Below are positions 17,224 through 26,617 of a stretch of DNA of 40,197 nt, in pieces. The stretch spans positions 1 to 40,197 of the forward strand of contig SVIM01000016.1 in NCBI GenBank assembly GCA_015069485.1. Direction: 5' to 3'. A model generated the notes under the pieces. The model did not search any database and was not told where the DNA came from. It saw only the letters and a program-made list of their open reading frames with translations. This DNA comes from Clostridiales bacterium (lineage in GTDB: Bacteria > Bacillota > Clostridia > Christensenellales > Borkfalkiaceae). The first letter of the stretch is position 1. The number at the start of each line of letters is the position of its first letter. The translations under genes and the position numbers were made by a program.

Positions 17224-17484
17224 TTATTGTTTGTTGCAATTTTTTGTAGAAGCATCATATGCCAACTCGGTTTTGCCGTTAGACCAAGCAGAACGCTAGA
17301 CACCTGTTTCAATTTGTCCTAAAAACGCGTTTCTTGCAGCTAAGTATTCATTTTAGAATATTTGTTACGCTTATACTCTTTATCTTAATACGGTTGTTGT
17401 ATCGTATAAAAGCTTTGCTTATATAGTAGTTTGCTTATAAGCCTTTTGCTTTACAGCCTAAACTAAACCCGTAGATTGTTACGA
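17224..17484 (-). pseudogene. Heavily decayed gene remnant (frame with many TAA/TAG codons)
   Basis: One frame gives protein-like pieces separated by stops: AVKQKAYKQTTI, AKLLYDTTTVLR, then NEYLAARNAFLGQIETGV, then RSAWSNGKTELAYDASTKN. Every internal stop is TAA or TAG, where Lys, Gln or Glu would suit the surrounding charged sequence, which fits accumulated point mutations in a dead gene. It lies just downstream of the DUF2156-GNAT gene on the same strand, about 30 bases after its stop. Family unknown. Confidence 0.35.
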
Positions 17485-17511
17485 TTTGGCGTTAATGATG
17501 CAAAGAGTAAG

Positions 17512-19746
17512 CTATTTAGCGGTTACGGAAAAATAGAAATAGATTTCGTCTTCGCCTACGTAACGCATACCTGCGCCTTCTAATGATTTTTTAGAGCGCA
17601 GATTTTGCTTGAAGCATTTAGCGTACACCTTTTCGATATTTAACTCGATAAGCGCATAATTAATTAAATATTTAAGCGCTTCGTTTGCATATCCCGCGCC
17701 CTCGTATTCAGGCAACAGTCTAACACCTATTTCACACTCCGCCTTATAATTAAAGTTATGCAAAACAACTTCCCCTATTAGTTTGTTAGGTTTAACGATA
17801 TTATTCTGCTTTTTCCCGTTTAATGCGGGGCTTACTGACCGTAGTTCCGCATTTAAGGTGGTTGAAGATAAGTCGGGTGAAGCGGAAGAGCCTAGAGTGG
17901 AAGCTAATGGGCTTGAAGAAGGCGCTGACTGGGTTGAAGTTAATGAGCCTGGATCGGAAGCCTCTGGGGTTGAAGAAGGCGCTGACTGGGTTGAGGAGTC
18001 CGTAAAAGAGCTAGAAACTAAAGGGTTTGAAGCAGACTCTAATTGAATTGATGTTAACGAGCCTAAAGTGGAAGCTAATGGGCTTGTAGGGTTCTCTTGA
18101 GAGTCTAAATAGGATGCTATAGGACTTGATGTGCCCACCAAAGAGTTTGAGGAAGGCGAGCCCAAAGCGGAAGATAATGGGGTTGAAGAGTCCGCAGAAG
18201 AGCCCATATTAGAAGATAAGGCTGGTGAAGCGGAAGAAACTAAATCGGAAGATAAAGAACTTGAAGATAACAAGGTTGAAGGGTTCGCTAAACCATTTGT
18301 AGAGTCCGTAAGTGAGCCTAAAGCGGAGGCTGACGGGGTTGATTGTTCGTAGCCGTAAGGGCTTGTAGAGTTTGCTAACGGACTTGATAAGGAAGAGCCT
18401 GAAGCGGTAGATCCAGCATCAAAAGAAAATGCGGGTGAGATTGCTGAAGCATTATTTTTTAAAACATTATTGCTTAAAGCATTACTACTTGCAACATTAC
18501 TAATCGCATCAATACTTCTTGAATTATTATTACTTAATTCATTATTAATCAAGTCCTTATTAATCAAGCCATTACTTCTTGAAGTGTTATTGATTAAGTA
18601 GATGCCGAGGGGCATTTCCCACTTGTTTGCAAAATCTTGGCGAATACCGTTTATAAAATACTGACAAGAAACCTCTCCCTTTGCGTGCTCGCGCCAGTTA
18701 TAGCCCCAGTATTTATTGCGCTCCTCGTCGTATTCAAGGCGGTAAAAATCTTCGGCAGAGTCGTCGTCGATTTTTTTAAGCACCGTTCTTTCGCACAAAA
18801 TTTCGGGCAATTCCTCCATAGCGTCAAGCGCGGTAAAGGGGTGAATATCGAATTTATCGACCAAGCAAACGGGGTTGTAATTTAGCTTGCTTTTTCTAAG
18901 CCCCCTATCGCCCGAATCGTCTTCACGGTTGATATATAAAACTCCGTCAATCGCGTTGCGCTTGGCAAATTCCTGCGCCATTAAAGGGTAAATTCCTTCG
19001 TACTCGGTAAGCGCCTTTTCGACGTGAATAATAAGCTGGTCACCGCATTTTTCGCCGATAGAAAGGGCGCAAATTTTTCCGTCTATTTTAATTGCCCCTG
19101 CCTTTAACCCAAGCATATCTATATACGGCAACACCTGATAAACGCCCAAAAGCTCTTCTTCCGCCATCTCGCTATCCTTGGCAAGCTGACGGCCCTCGAA
19201 CCGTTTTAAAAAGGCAAAAATTTCTTTTTCGTCGGCGGCGGTAAGCACGCAATATTCGTAGCCGTAAAGCCGTTTAAACTTGTTTACATGGTTGCGTTGC
19301 CCTGCAAATTTTTTGCCGGAATAGGTTATAAAATCGGTGGCGTTATATAAATAATCGCGCCACTTTCTGCTATTAAAAACCTGCATATTTGCGCCATATC
19401 TGGCCACCATTTTTGGCATTTTGTGGCTTGGTATTGCCGAAAAGCGCAGTTTGATGAAGTTGGAAAGGCAATAACCTTCGATTAAATCTAACGCGATATC
19501 CTCGTCCTTTTCACATAGGGACATAGGGTAGTTAAAGTAAGTTCTGTTGCCGAAGGTGCACTTAAAAACGAGGCAATTATTAACGGTAGCAAATTGCATA
19601 CCGAGAGGCCTACACCACATAAAGCGGAAGGCTGCGGAATAATTGCTCATTGCAAGAGTGCTGGTTTTAAAGTAGTTAAGGTTTTGCACCACGGCGTTAA
19701 GCGTTAAGTTTTTAAAGGTGATGTCGTTTGAATTAGTTGTATTCAT
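17512..19746 (-). CDS. DUF2156 (PG-lysyltransferase-like) and GNAT acetyltransferase fusion with a low-complexity insertion
   Basis: 744 residues. Residues 1-310 match the DUF2156 fold of phosphatidylglycerol lysyltransferase C-terminal domains (RNHVNKFKRLYGYEY, EGIYPLMAQEFAKR, INREDDSGDRGLRKSKLNY). Residues 318-385 are the first half of a GNAT acetyltransferase_3 domain (ERTVLKKIDDDSAEDFYRLE). Residues 655-744 are its second half (KLIGEVVLHNFN, EIGVRLLPEYEGAGYANEAL). Between them are about 269 residues rich in Ser, Asn, Leu and Ala, placed where GNAT folds have a strand-to-strand turn. The reading frame is intact across the repeats, so the protein may be made with a long disordered loop. Acyl acceptor unknown. 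Leftward, alone, downstream of parB. Confidence 0.85.
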   Translation of the reverse strand: MNTTNSNDITFKNLTLNAVVQNLNYFKTSTLAMSNYSAAFRFMWCRPLGMQFATVNNCLVFKCTFGNRTYFNYPMSLCEKDEDIALDLIEGYCLSNFIKLRFSAIPSHKMPKMVARYGANMQVFNSRKWRDYLYNATDFITYSGKKFAGQRNHVNKFKRLYGYEYCVLTAADEKEIFAFLKRFEGRQLAKDSEMAEEELLGVYQVLPYIDMLGLKAGAIKIDGKICALSIGEKCGDQLIIHVEKALTEYEGIYPLMAQEFAKRNAIDGVLYINREDDSGDRGLRKSKLNYNPVCLVDKFDIHPFTALDAMEELPEILCERTVLKKIDDDSAEDFYRLEYDEERNKYWGYNWREHAKGEVSCQYFINGIRQDFANKWEMPLGIYLINNTSRSNGLINKDLINNELSNNNSRSIDAISNVASSNALSNNVLKNNASAISPAFSFDAGSTASGSSLSSPLANSTSPYGYEQSTPSASALGSLTDSTNGLANPSTLLSSSSLSSDLVSSASPALSSNMGSSADSSTPLSSALGSPSSNSLVGTSSPIASYLDSQENPTSPLASTLGSLTSIQLESASNPLVSSSFTDSSTQSAPSSTPEASDPGSLTSTQSAPSSSPLASTLGSSASPDLSSTTLNAELRSVSPALNGKKQNNIVKPNKLIGEVVLHNFNYKAECEIGVRLLPEYEGAGYANEALKYLINYALIELNIEKVYAKCFKQNLRSKKSLEGAGMRYVGEDEIYFYFSVTAK
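17785..18591 (-). repeat. Imperfect repeat tract encoding a Ser/Asn-rich insertion
   Basis: Degenerate short repeats inside the preceding gene. The first part is Asn-rich (LINKDLINNELSNNNSRS), the rest repeats Ser-Pro-Leu-Ala-Ser-x-Leu-Gly-Ser. At DNA level the plus-strand string GAAGAAGGCGCTGACTGGGT occurs twice (about 17915 and 17972), and GTGGAAGCTAATGGGCTTG also twice (about 17897 and 18068). Length is a multiple of three. Confidence 0.75.
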
Positions 19747-19792
19747 AAGCCCTTTACCCCTTAAATTTTGCCCGATATATGCACGAAATATA

Positions 19793-19819
19793 GCGGTAAA
19801 AACAAGCTGTTTTTACCGC
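19793..19819 (-). terminator. Hairpin after parB
   Basis: Perfect 12-bp stem GCGGTAAAAACA/TGTTTTTACCGC with a 3-base loop, 136 bases past the parB stop. The T5 run is within the stem. Likely ends the parAB transcript. Confidence 0.55.
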
Positions 19820-19954
19820 CGTAAAACAAAATTGGCATAGTAATATGCCCGATTAACGCATTTTTAAATCAAGCATATACTTTAGGGTTTTTGCCCTTTT
19901 ATAAATTTTTATACGATAGTAGATATAAAACGATACGGATATTTAAATCTACCT

Positions 19955-20866
19955 TTATTGCTTATCGATAATATCCAAAATTTCGGATATTCTTTCTAAA
20001 TCCTCGCGGGAATAGTAGTCTATGTAAATTCTTCCCTTTTTGTCGCCGCCTATAAGCGAAACCTTCGTTCTAAAGGTAAAGCGCATTCTTTCTATCAAAT
20101 TTTTAAGCTCGATAGAAGCAAGGGCACGCTTTTTGTTCTTTCTTTCCTCTAAAATTTCGGGGGGAACGTTGTGCGCGCGCACCTTTTTTTCAAGCTCGCG
20201 AACGGAAGAACCGCTTTTAACCGCATCCTTTGCAAAGGTTAACTGATCTTCGGGCGTTAAGGTAACGAGCGTCCTTGCGTGGCCTGCTGAAAGCTTACCC
20301 TCGGAAACGAGCTCCATAACGTCGGGAGTAAGATTTAAAAGGCGCAAGGTGTTTGCTATTGCGGGGCGGGATTTGCCTATTCTTTCGGCAAGCTCGTCCT
20401 GCGTGAGCTTATAGTCAACCATAAGCTGCTTCATTGCCGTAGCCGCTTCTATGGGGTTTAAGTCCTCGCGCTGTAAGTTTTCGATAAGGGAAATTTCTTT
20501 AATTTCTCTTTCGGAATAATCCCTTATAACTACGGGAATAGAGGTTTTGCCCGCAAGCTTACTTGCCCTAAAACGGCGCTCGCCGGCGATAATCATATAA
20601 GTGCCGTCGTGGTTATCGTTTACCACGATAGGCATAATTACGCCGTGCTTTTTAATTGAATCAGAAAGCTCTTTTAAAGCCTGCTGATCAAAGTTTTTAC
20701 GGGGCTGATTGGGGTTTGCTACGATTTTATGCAAGGGCATATCTTCGGCGTTTTTGCGTTCTTCTTCCGTATAAGTGAACGCTGATTTGTGCTCGTAAAC
20801 GTGTTCGTACGCTTCGCCCATTTCTTCAAATAACGCGTCTAATCCCTTTCCTAAACCTTTTGCCAT
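19955..20866 (-). CDS. parB: Chromosome-partitioning protein ParB (Spo0J)
   Basis: CTP-dependent DNA clamp that loads at parS and organises the origin for segregation. 303 residues. N-terminal ParB/Srx domain with CTP-binding motifs GERRFR (95-100) and ENLQRED (129-135), helix-turn-helix region (about 154-178: LTQDELAERIGKSRPAIANT), and C-terminal dimerisation helices. Begins MAKGLGKGLDALF, as usual, the segment that stimulates the ParA ATPase. It lies 12 bases downstream of parA in one operon. Matching parS sites are present at 16.7, 25.3, 25.4 and 26.6 kb. In a spore former it also affects entry to sporulation through Soj. Confidence 0.97.
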   Translation of the reverse strand: MAKGLGKGLDALFEEMGEAYEHVYEHKSAFTYTEEERKNAEDMPLHKIVANPNQPRKNFDQQALKELSDSIKKHGVIMPIVVNDNHDGTYMIIAGERRFRASKLAGKTSIPVVIRDYSEREIKEISLIENLQREDLNPIEAATAMKQLMVDYKLTQDELAERIGKSRPAIANTLRLLNLTPDVMELVSEGKLSAGHARTLVTLTPEDQLTFAKDAVKSGSSVRELEKKVRAHNVPPEILEERKNKKRALASIELKNLIERMRFTFRTKVSLIGGDKKGRIYIDYYSREDLERISEILDIIDKQ

Positions 20867-20878
20867 ATTCTTTCTCCT

Positions 20879-21640
20879 TTATTGTTTGGATAAAAATTCT
20901 TCTGTGAGTGCCTTATACGCCCTAGCGCCCACGCACTTAGGGTCGTGCAACATAATGGGAACGCCGTGGCTGGGGGCTTCGGCTAGCCTTACGTTGCGTG
21001 GAATAATTATTTCGTACAGTTTGCTTTTAAAAAATCTTTTAATTTCTGCCGCAATCTGTTTTGAAACGAGAGCCCTGCCGTCGTACATAGTTATTACTAC
21101 GCCTTCTATTTGCAGCTGAGGGTTTAAATGTTGCTTTACCATAGAAATGGTATTCATAAGCTGACTTACGCCTTCTAGGGCGTAATATTCGCTTTGCATA
21201 GGGATTATTACGGAGTTAGAAGCCACCCATGCGTTTATGGTTAAAAGCCCTAACGAAGGAGGACAGTCGATAAAAATATAATCGTACTTATCCTTAACCT
21301 CTAAAAGAGCCGTTTTTAAAAGGCGTTCCCTACCACGCTTATAAACGATTTCCACTTCCGCCCCCGTCAAATCGACGTTGGCAGGCAAAATATCTAAAAG
21401 CGGAATTTGCGTAGGAAGGGTGTTTGCCGAAATTTTTTCGTCTTCGATTAACACGCTGTAAACGGACTTTTTAAGCGCGCTTTTTGAAAAGCCCAAGCCC
21501 GTGGTTGCGTTGCCTTGCGCGTCTAAATCGATTAAAAGAACTCGCTTGCCGAGCGTAGCGCAATACGCCGCCATATTAACGACGGTAGTAGTTTTACCTA
21601 CGCCACCCTTTTTATTCGTAAAAGAAATAATCTTTCCCAT
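20879..21640 (-). CDS. parA: Chromosome-partitioning ATPase ParA (Soj)
   Basis: Deviant Walker-type ATPase that forms DNA-bound dimers, positions the origin with ParB and, in Bacillus, tunes DnaA. 253 residues. Deviant Walker A KGGVGKTT (11-18), Walker B region YIFIDCPPSLGLLT, and SKQIAAEIKRFF with IPRNVRLAEAPSHG further on. AAAGGG lies eight bases ahead of the ATG. First gene of parA-parB; the gap to ftsH (21641-21784) contains a small GC-rich hairpin (CGCAGG/CCTGCG, 21742-21761) that may be the ftsH terminator. Confidence 0.97.
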   Translation of the reverse strand: MGKIISFTNKKGGVGKTTTVVNMAAYCATLGKRVLLIDLDAQGNATTGLGFSKSALKKSVYSVLIEDEKISANTLPTQIPLLDILPANVDLTGAEVEIVYKRGRERLLKTALLEVKDKYDYIFIDCPPSLGLLTINAWVASNSVIIPMQSEYYALEGVSQLMNTISMVKQHLNPQLQIEGVVITMYDGRALVSKQIAAEIKRFFKSKLYEIIIPRNVRLAEAPSHGVPIMLHDPKCVGARAYKALTEEFLSKQ

Positions 21641-21784
21641 AATTTTCCCTTTGGTATAAGTTTATTGCAAAGCCACCAAGCCTTAAATAACGGCTTGTTA
21701 CGGTTTGTTTAACGGCTTAAATTACAATATATTCCCGACGCCGCAGGCGTTATATCCTGCGTGCGCCGCGGTTTTTTGGCTTAA

Positions 21785-23971
21785 TTAATTAAACTTTTTA
21801 AAGGTATTGCTTTGCTCTTCCTTTTTGTCCATATATTCCATAACTTCAGCGTAGGTTTTGCCCTCTAAAAGCATCTCTACCTCTTCGTTATATATGGTTT
21901 CACGCTCCACTAATACCCTTGCCATATTGTCTAACACGCTGCGGTGCTCGGTCAATAAGGATATTGCCCTTTTATACGCTCCGTCAACGATAGCGCGCAT
22001 TTCCTCGTCTATCGCCTTTGCGGTTTCTTCGCTATACTTGTTGTGCGTTTCCATATCCTTGCCAAGGAAAACGGTTTGCGAGCTAGAGCCGTAGCAAAGC
22101 GCGCCTAATTTTTCCGACATACCCCACTCGGTAACCATCCTTCTCGCCGTTTCGGTTGCGCTGTTAATGTCAGCAGAAGCACCCGTGGTTATATCGTGAA
22201 TAACGATTTCTTCAGCAGCCCTTCCACCTAAGCTCATACAAATTTCGTCTAAAAGGAAGTTTTTAGAAAGGTATGCGTCGTCCTTTTCGGGAATCATTAA
22301 GGTATATCCGCCCGCTCTGCCACGGGGAATAATGGTAACCTCCTGTACGGGGTGACACTTGGGGCAAAGCCTTGCTAAAATTGCGTGGCCGGATTCGTGA
22401 TAAGCAGTTATTCTCTTTTCGCTTTCCGTTACTACCTTGCTCTTCTTTTTAGGTCCCATTGCAACCTTGGTAAAGGCTTCGTATAGGTCGGTATTATCGA
22501 TAAGCTCCTTGTTTTCCCTTGCCGCGAGAATTGCCGCCTCGTTTAAAAGGTTTGCAAGGTCTGCACCCGAAAAACCGCTCGTAAGCTTTGCTATGGTTTT
22601 AAAGTTTACGTCCGCCGCCAAGGGCTTATTTCTTGCGTGTACCTTTAAAATTTGCTCTCTGCCCTTAACGTCAAGGAGATTTACGAATACCTGTCTGTCA
22701 AATCTTCCGGGACGGGTTAGAGCAGGGTCTAATATGTCTGCGCGGTTGGTTGCCGCTATTACTATTACGCCTTCGTTATTTTCAAAGCCGTCCATCTGAA
22801 CGAGAATTTGGTTTAAGGTTTGCTCTCTTTCGTCGTTACCGCCACCAAGACCTGCGCCTCTGTGCCTACCTACGGCGTCGATTTCGTCGATAAAGATTAT
22901 GCAGGGCTGATTCTTTTTAGCCATTTCGAATAAATCGCGTACACGGGACGCACCCACGCCCACGTACATTTCTACGAAGTCTGAACCGGATACCGAGAAG
23001 AAAGGCACGCTTGCTTCGCCTGCAACGGCTTTTGCGAAAAGCGTTTTACCCGTTCCGGGAGGACCTACTAACAATACGCCCTTGGGTATTCTCGCGCCAA
23101 GGCTAGAAAACTTTTGGGGATGCTTTAAAAATTCTACCACTTCTGCAAGCTCTACCTTTTCTTCTTCCGCACCGGCAACGTCGTTAAAGCGAACCTTAAT
23201 GTTGGTGGAAACCCTTGCCTTGGTTTTAGCAAAGCTCATTGCTCCCCTACCACCGCCCGTTGCAGAACGGAACATTACTATAACTACTACGACTAAAAGC
23301 ACCATGCTTCCTATTGAAAGGATGGACGACCAGTAGTTGCCGGAGTTGGGATCTTCAAAGGTGATTTCAAGCCCAAGCTCTCTCCACGATTCGATTACGC
23401 TGTTGCTTGCGGGGGATGAGAAGAAGGAAGGTCCTACCGTTACGTACGCTCTCGTAAGCTCTTCGGGGTTTCTCGAGCTTTGCACAAAGCCCGCAAGGTT
23501 GTAGCCTACGATGGAAATTTTCTTTATTACGATTAACTGCTCTTCGCCTAAATAAATTTTTCCGTCCTTTACGGTGTAGCCGAATTCAGTCATATCGTTG
23601 CCGTTTGCGTCGATTACGTAATATTCCGAATCCCTTTCTGCTACTTTAATAGCTTCCGTGGCTTCGATTACGGATTCCGTAGCCACGATTACAACCTTTG
23701 CTTCGCTTTCGACTGAAAGGTTATTCGTCGCGTTTATTCCCGTTTCCGCCACTACGGCGTTGCCACCGCCTACACTCGTGTTGGAATCGGGGTTGGACTC
23801 CGTTCCTCTTACTGCAATTTTGTATTGCAGATTTTCTACGTACTGGGCGAATTTATCGTAGCTAATTTTGCTTGCGCCACCGTTAAGCATGGTGGTAAAA
23901 ATCACCGCAAAAACGGCAATCGCCAGCAAAGCTACCACCACCCAAGTGATTATTTTGCTTTTTTTATTCAT
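21785..23971 (-). CDS. ftsH: ATP-dependent zinc metalloprotease FtsH, enlarged extracytoplasmic domain
   Basis: Membrane AAA+ protease for quality control of membrane and regulatory proteins. 728 residues. Membrane helices at about 9-29 and 215-234; AAA module with Walker A GPPGTGKT (303-310), Walker [10 protein letters not shown] (358-366) and the second region of homology [18 protein letters not shown]; zinc site HESGH (525-529) with third ligand Asp601. The part between the two helices is about 185 residues, roughly twice the usual, with a Val/Ala/Glu/Ser/Asn-rich stretch (about 55-112) that looks inserted. GAAGGAG precedes the ATG. The start at 23971 has a promoter about 95 bases upstream. 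Confidence 0.96.
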   Translation of the reverse strand: MNKKSKIITWVVVALLAIAVFAVIFTTMLNGGASKISYDKFAQYVENLQYKIAVRGTESNPDSNTSVGGGNAVVAETGINATNNLSVESEAKVVIVATESVIEATEAIKVAERDSEYYVIDANGNDMTEFGYTVKDGKIYLGEEQLIVIKKISIVGYNLAGFVQSSRNPEELTRAYVTVGPSFFSSPASNSVIESWRELGLEITFEDPNSGNYWSSILSIGSMVLLVVVVIVMFRSATGGGRGAMSFAKTKARVSTNIKVRFNDVAGAEEEKVELAEVVEFLKHPQKFSSLGARIPKGVLLVGPPGTGKTLFAKAVAGEASVPFFSVSGSDFVEMYVGVGASRVRDLFEMAKKNQPCIIFIDEIDAVGRHRGAGLGGGNDEREQTLNQILVQMDGFENNEGVIVIAATNRADILDPALTRPGRFDRQVFVNLLDVKGREQILKVHARNKPLAADVNFKTIAKLTSGFSGADLANLLNEAAILAARENKELIDNTDLYEAFTKVAMGPKKKSKVVTESEKRITAYHESGHAILARLCPKCHPVQEVTIIPRGRAGGYTLMIPEKDDAYLSKNFLLDEICMSLGGRAAEEIVIHDITTGASADINSATETARRMVTEWGMSEKLGALCYGSSSQTVFLGKDMETHNKYSEETAKAIDEEMRAIVDGAYKRAISLLTEHRSVLDNMARVLVERETIYNEEVEMLLEGKTYAEVMEYMDKKEEQSNTFKKFN

Positions 23972-24065
23972 AAAACTCCTTCAAGTCCTACCTTGACTTT
24001 GATTTTGTTTGATTAATATTTTCTTTAAATTCGTATTGTTTAGCCTTATATCTTATTCCGCTCGT

Positions 24066-24093
24066 ATTATATAAAATTTGCAATATTTTGCAA
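24066..24093 (-). promoter_or_regulatory. Sigma-A promoter of ftsH
   Basis: Minus strand TTGCAA (24093-24088), 16-bp spacer, TATAAT (24071-24066). Confidence 0.6.
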
Positions 24094-24104
24094 TTACTTG
24101 CCGA

Positions 24105-24960
24105 TTATAAGAATATTCCTTCGCTAGATGACTGCGTGTATTTTCGTCTTTACTTTACGCCGGCTCGTACCTGTCAGCCGTGTATTTGCCAGCCATGTGC
24201 TTGCGACGGCTTATAAGGCTATTCCTTCGCCTACACATGCCTACCGTGTGCTTGACAACGGCTGGGCTTGTCTGCCGTTTGTTTATGCCTGCGTGCTCAC
24301 CTTTACTTTACGCCGGCTCGTACCTGTCAGCCGTGGACTTTACACCCGTGTGCCTGTCTACCGTGTGTTTATGTCTGTGTTCCTTACACCTTTGGGCTTA
24401 CGATTGCATGTTGACGGTGGGTGCTTAATGCCGGTGGCGTGCATATTAGCCGTGTGTTTACCCTGCTTACGATTGTCTATAAGGTTATCCCTTCGCCAAA
24501 CGCCTGCATTTGCTTAATGACGGCTGGGCTTGTCTGCCGTTTGTTTACGCCTGCGTGCTCACCTTTGCTTACGCCGGCTCGTACCTGTCAGCCGTGGGCT
24601 TTACACCCGTGTGCCTGCCTACCGTGTGTTTATGTCTGTGTTCCTTACACCTTTGGGCTTACGATTGCATGTTGACGGCGGATGCTTAATGACGGCAGCG
24701 TGCATATTAGCCGTGTGTTTACGCCTTTGCTTTACACCTGCGTGTTTGTCACCCGTATTTATTCCCGCTTGCTTGTCTATGCTTACCGACGGCGTATGCT
24801 TGTCACCCATGTGCTTAACACCTAATTCTGGCGACCGCTTACAAGAATATTTCTTCACCGAACACCTTCGTAAACTTGACAACCGTGTGCTTTACACCTG
24901 TGGGCTTGAGATTGCGCACTTGTCAGCCGTGTGTTTGATACCTTCTTGCTCGTCTTAGCT
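24105..24960 (+). repeat. GC-richer degenerate repeat array left of the origin
   Basis: An 850-bp block clearly richer in GC than its AT-rich surroundings. Two long copies, 24260-24460 and 24521-24720, are about 95% identical. A marker TTATAAGAATATTCCTTCGC or a variant occurs at 24105, 24211, 24476 and 24839, and GCCGGCTCGTACCTGTCAGC occurs three times (24159, 24307, 24567). Underneath is a 13-16 bp rhythm of the form CCGTGTGCTTGAC. The same family occurs in inverted orientation at 28.7 kb. Frames are open in places on both strands, but none starts well or looks like a protein; the minus strand gives a rough five-residue rhythm (GVKHM, GDKHT, DKHAG). I treat it as non-coding repeat DNA. Confidence 0.8.
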
Positions 24961-25321
24961 TACCGACGGCGGATGCGCTGAAATTTTTTCGCTTAATTTA
25001 CTCGTAATTTAGTCGAGATTTATATAAACATTTTACGACGGACAACTTTGTTTAAAATTTTTATACAAAGTAAATAAAGTAAAAACAACAATTAGGCGCA
25101 AAATTTAATGTGAAGCGTTTTTTAATATTAAATATTAAAAGTTCAACTTTGCATTCATTTTAGCACATATATATTTTATTATCAAGCATTTTGCGCAAAA
25201 AAAAATGTATATCACGCATTTTTTAACGGTTTTTCACAAAACTTTTTATTTATAAAAGTGCCACAATAAACTATTATTTGTTAAAAAATAAGGTGGCGCA
25301 TATGCGCGAACAGGGATTTAA

Positions 25322-25337
25322 TGTTTCCCGTGAAACC
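25322..25337. promoter_or_regulatory. parS-like site (two mismatches)
   Basis: TGTTTCCCGTGAAACC against TGTTTCACGTGAAACA. It is 44 bp from a perfect parS. Confidence 0.7.
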
Positions 25338-25365
25338 AACCAAATTTTAAAAATTGATTTTTTAA

Positions 25366-25381
25366 TGTTTCACGTGAAACA
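25366..25381. promoter_or_regulatory. parS: Perfect parS site
   Basis: TGTTTCACGTGAAACA, the exact 16-bp ParB palindrome of Bacillus-type systems. It lies 22 bp before the first DnaA box of the cluster at 25.4 kb. A half site GCCCGTGAAACA follows at 25670-25681. Confidence 0.92.
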
Positions 25382-25403
25382 GAGTGTGCTTATTTCTTAG
25401 TAT

Positions 25404-25824
25404 TGTGGATAAAACTCTTTAAAATTAGTTTTTATATATGTGGATAACTTTTTAAAACAATACACAAATGTGGATAAATTAGCGTAGAATTACCAAAAAT
25501 TTAGCCATTTTGTCCACTTTTTATAGTATTTTGAGCAAATTTGTTAATATTTTTGCTTAAAATTAAAATTACACAAAAAATTTATATGTTGATATGTTGA
25601 TTAAATGTTAAACAAATGTGGATAAAATTCTAAAATTGAGGGTTATTTACTGCTTTTTAAGCTCGAAAAGCCCGTGAAACAGACTGGTTTTAAGTTTTCA
25701 CGACAATATTTATGTATAGAGTTAGGTTCTTTACCTAAGTATAAAACCCCTTCTGTAAATTTAAAGTACTTAAATTTACAAAAAATTGATACAAATATAA
25801 CCCAAGATAATGATTTGTGGATAA
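25404..25824 (-). other. oriC: Cluster of five perfect DnaA boxes, candidate oriC part
   Basis: TGTGGATAA (TTATCCACA on the other strand) occurs at 25404-25412, 25439-25447, 25469-25477, 25617-25625 and 25816-25824, all in one direction, in very AT-rich DNA next to parS. This is a typical bacterial origin layout. A weak open frame (25674-25910) overlaps the last box and is not believed to be a gene. A melting region could lie in the AT-rich DNA at 25480-25615. Confidence 0.75.
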
Positions 25825-25910
25825 ATTTTTTAAAGATTATTAAAAAATTATATATAGCGCACCGCAAAAGCAATACAAAAAAGCAAAATATAATTTTATG
25901 TATTAATTGA

Positions 25911-26386
25911 TAGAATACTTAACCAACGCCTAAACTTAACGATTTATCGGCAGGAAATCATAGAATACATAAGCCATATTCTTTAAACTGCAGGCAATTT
26001 ACCGTAAATATATCAAATTTCAAGTATTTTAGTCAAAGCCGGGCAGATAAAGCAATAGTTAAATGATATCAGCTCGCAAATATCACCCGTACAGCTTGGC
26101 ATCAAGGGTAAAACACTCTTTTATATTCATTATATTAGCAAAACGAGAATGAAGAATAGCATAAATAACGAGGCATAACCGTAGATAACAGTATAAATTA
26201 CTAATTATTATAAGCGCAAAAGCTTAAAAATAGTTATTAAAAACATAAATGTATTGCGCTATATGCATTATTAATTTCAAGTAGGGTGTAAGCGGTTATA
26301 TTCTTAATTTTATGTTTGAGCGCAGTATTGTTTAAAGGCGCATAGGTATTTAAGCGCTTATATAATTTGTTATGCGCTTAATAAAC
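25911..26386. other. AT-rich gap without recognisable gene
   Basis: Both strands are densely stopped. A minus-strand stretch (about 26080-26220) has short protein-like pieces such as MNIKECFTLDAKLYG, but no start or ribosome site; possibly very old decay. Nothing else supported. Confidence 0.4.
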
Positions 26387-26437
26387 ATTAAATACACAAG
26401 GCGCTTAAATAATAATACTGCGCCTTGTGTATTTAAT
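26387..26437. other. Perfect 18-bp inverted repeat in the origin gap
   Basis: Arms ATTAAATACACAAGGCGC (26387-26404) and its exact complement (26420-26437) with a 15-base loop. It has neither a gene directly before it nor a clear T-tract. AAGCGC/GCGCTT pieces recur nearby (about 26352 and 26375). Could be a terminator of an unseen RNA or an origin structure. Confidence 0.5.
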
Positions 26438-26601
26438 AATAATATTTTAATTTAATAAAAGTTAGTCGAATTTAAAGATAAGGCGAGCTTATGAAATCTG
26501 CTATGCAAAAACCTAAACTTGTTAATTATGTTATAGCGCATAGCAAAAATTAAATAATAGCGCTTCAAATAAGCAATAAGCGCAAATTGCAAAATTTGTA
26601 A

Positions 26602-26617
26602 TGTTTCCCGTGAAACA
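26602..26617. promoter_or_regulatory. parS-like site (one mismatch)
   Basis: TGTTTCCCGTGAAACA, one base from the exact site. 400 bp upstream of yyaC. The flanks 26438-27008 contain no other recognisable feature. Confidence 0.82.

Noticed and set aside
17783-18352. Acidic open frames on the plus strand opposite the Ser-rich insertion
   Set aside because: They are mirror frames of a repeated coding tract on the minus strand; they have no ribosome sites.
24128-24958. Several overlapping open frames in the GC-richer repeat block, on both strands
   Set aside because: They arise because the repeat has few A/T-rich stop codons; frames shift between copies and no start or domain is convincing.
24105-24960. 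CRISPR array
   Set aside because: Repeat units vary in length and sequence and there are no constant repeats with unique spacers or cas genes.
25674-25910. Open frame of 78 codons starting GTG inside the DnaA-box cluster
   Set aside because: No ribosome site, composition follows local AT bias, a DnaA box lies within it and a parS half site covers its start; more likely origin DNA.
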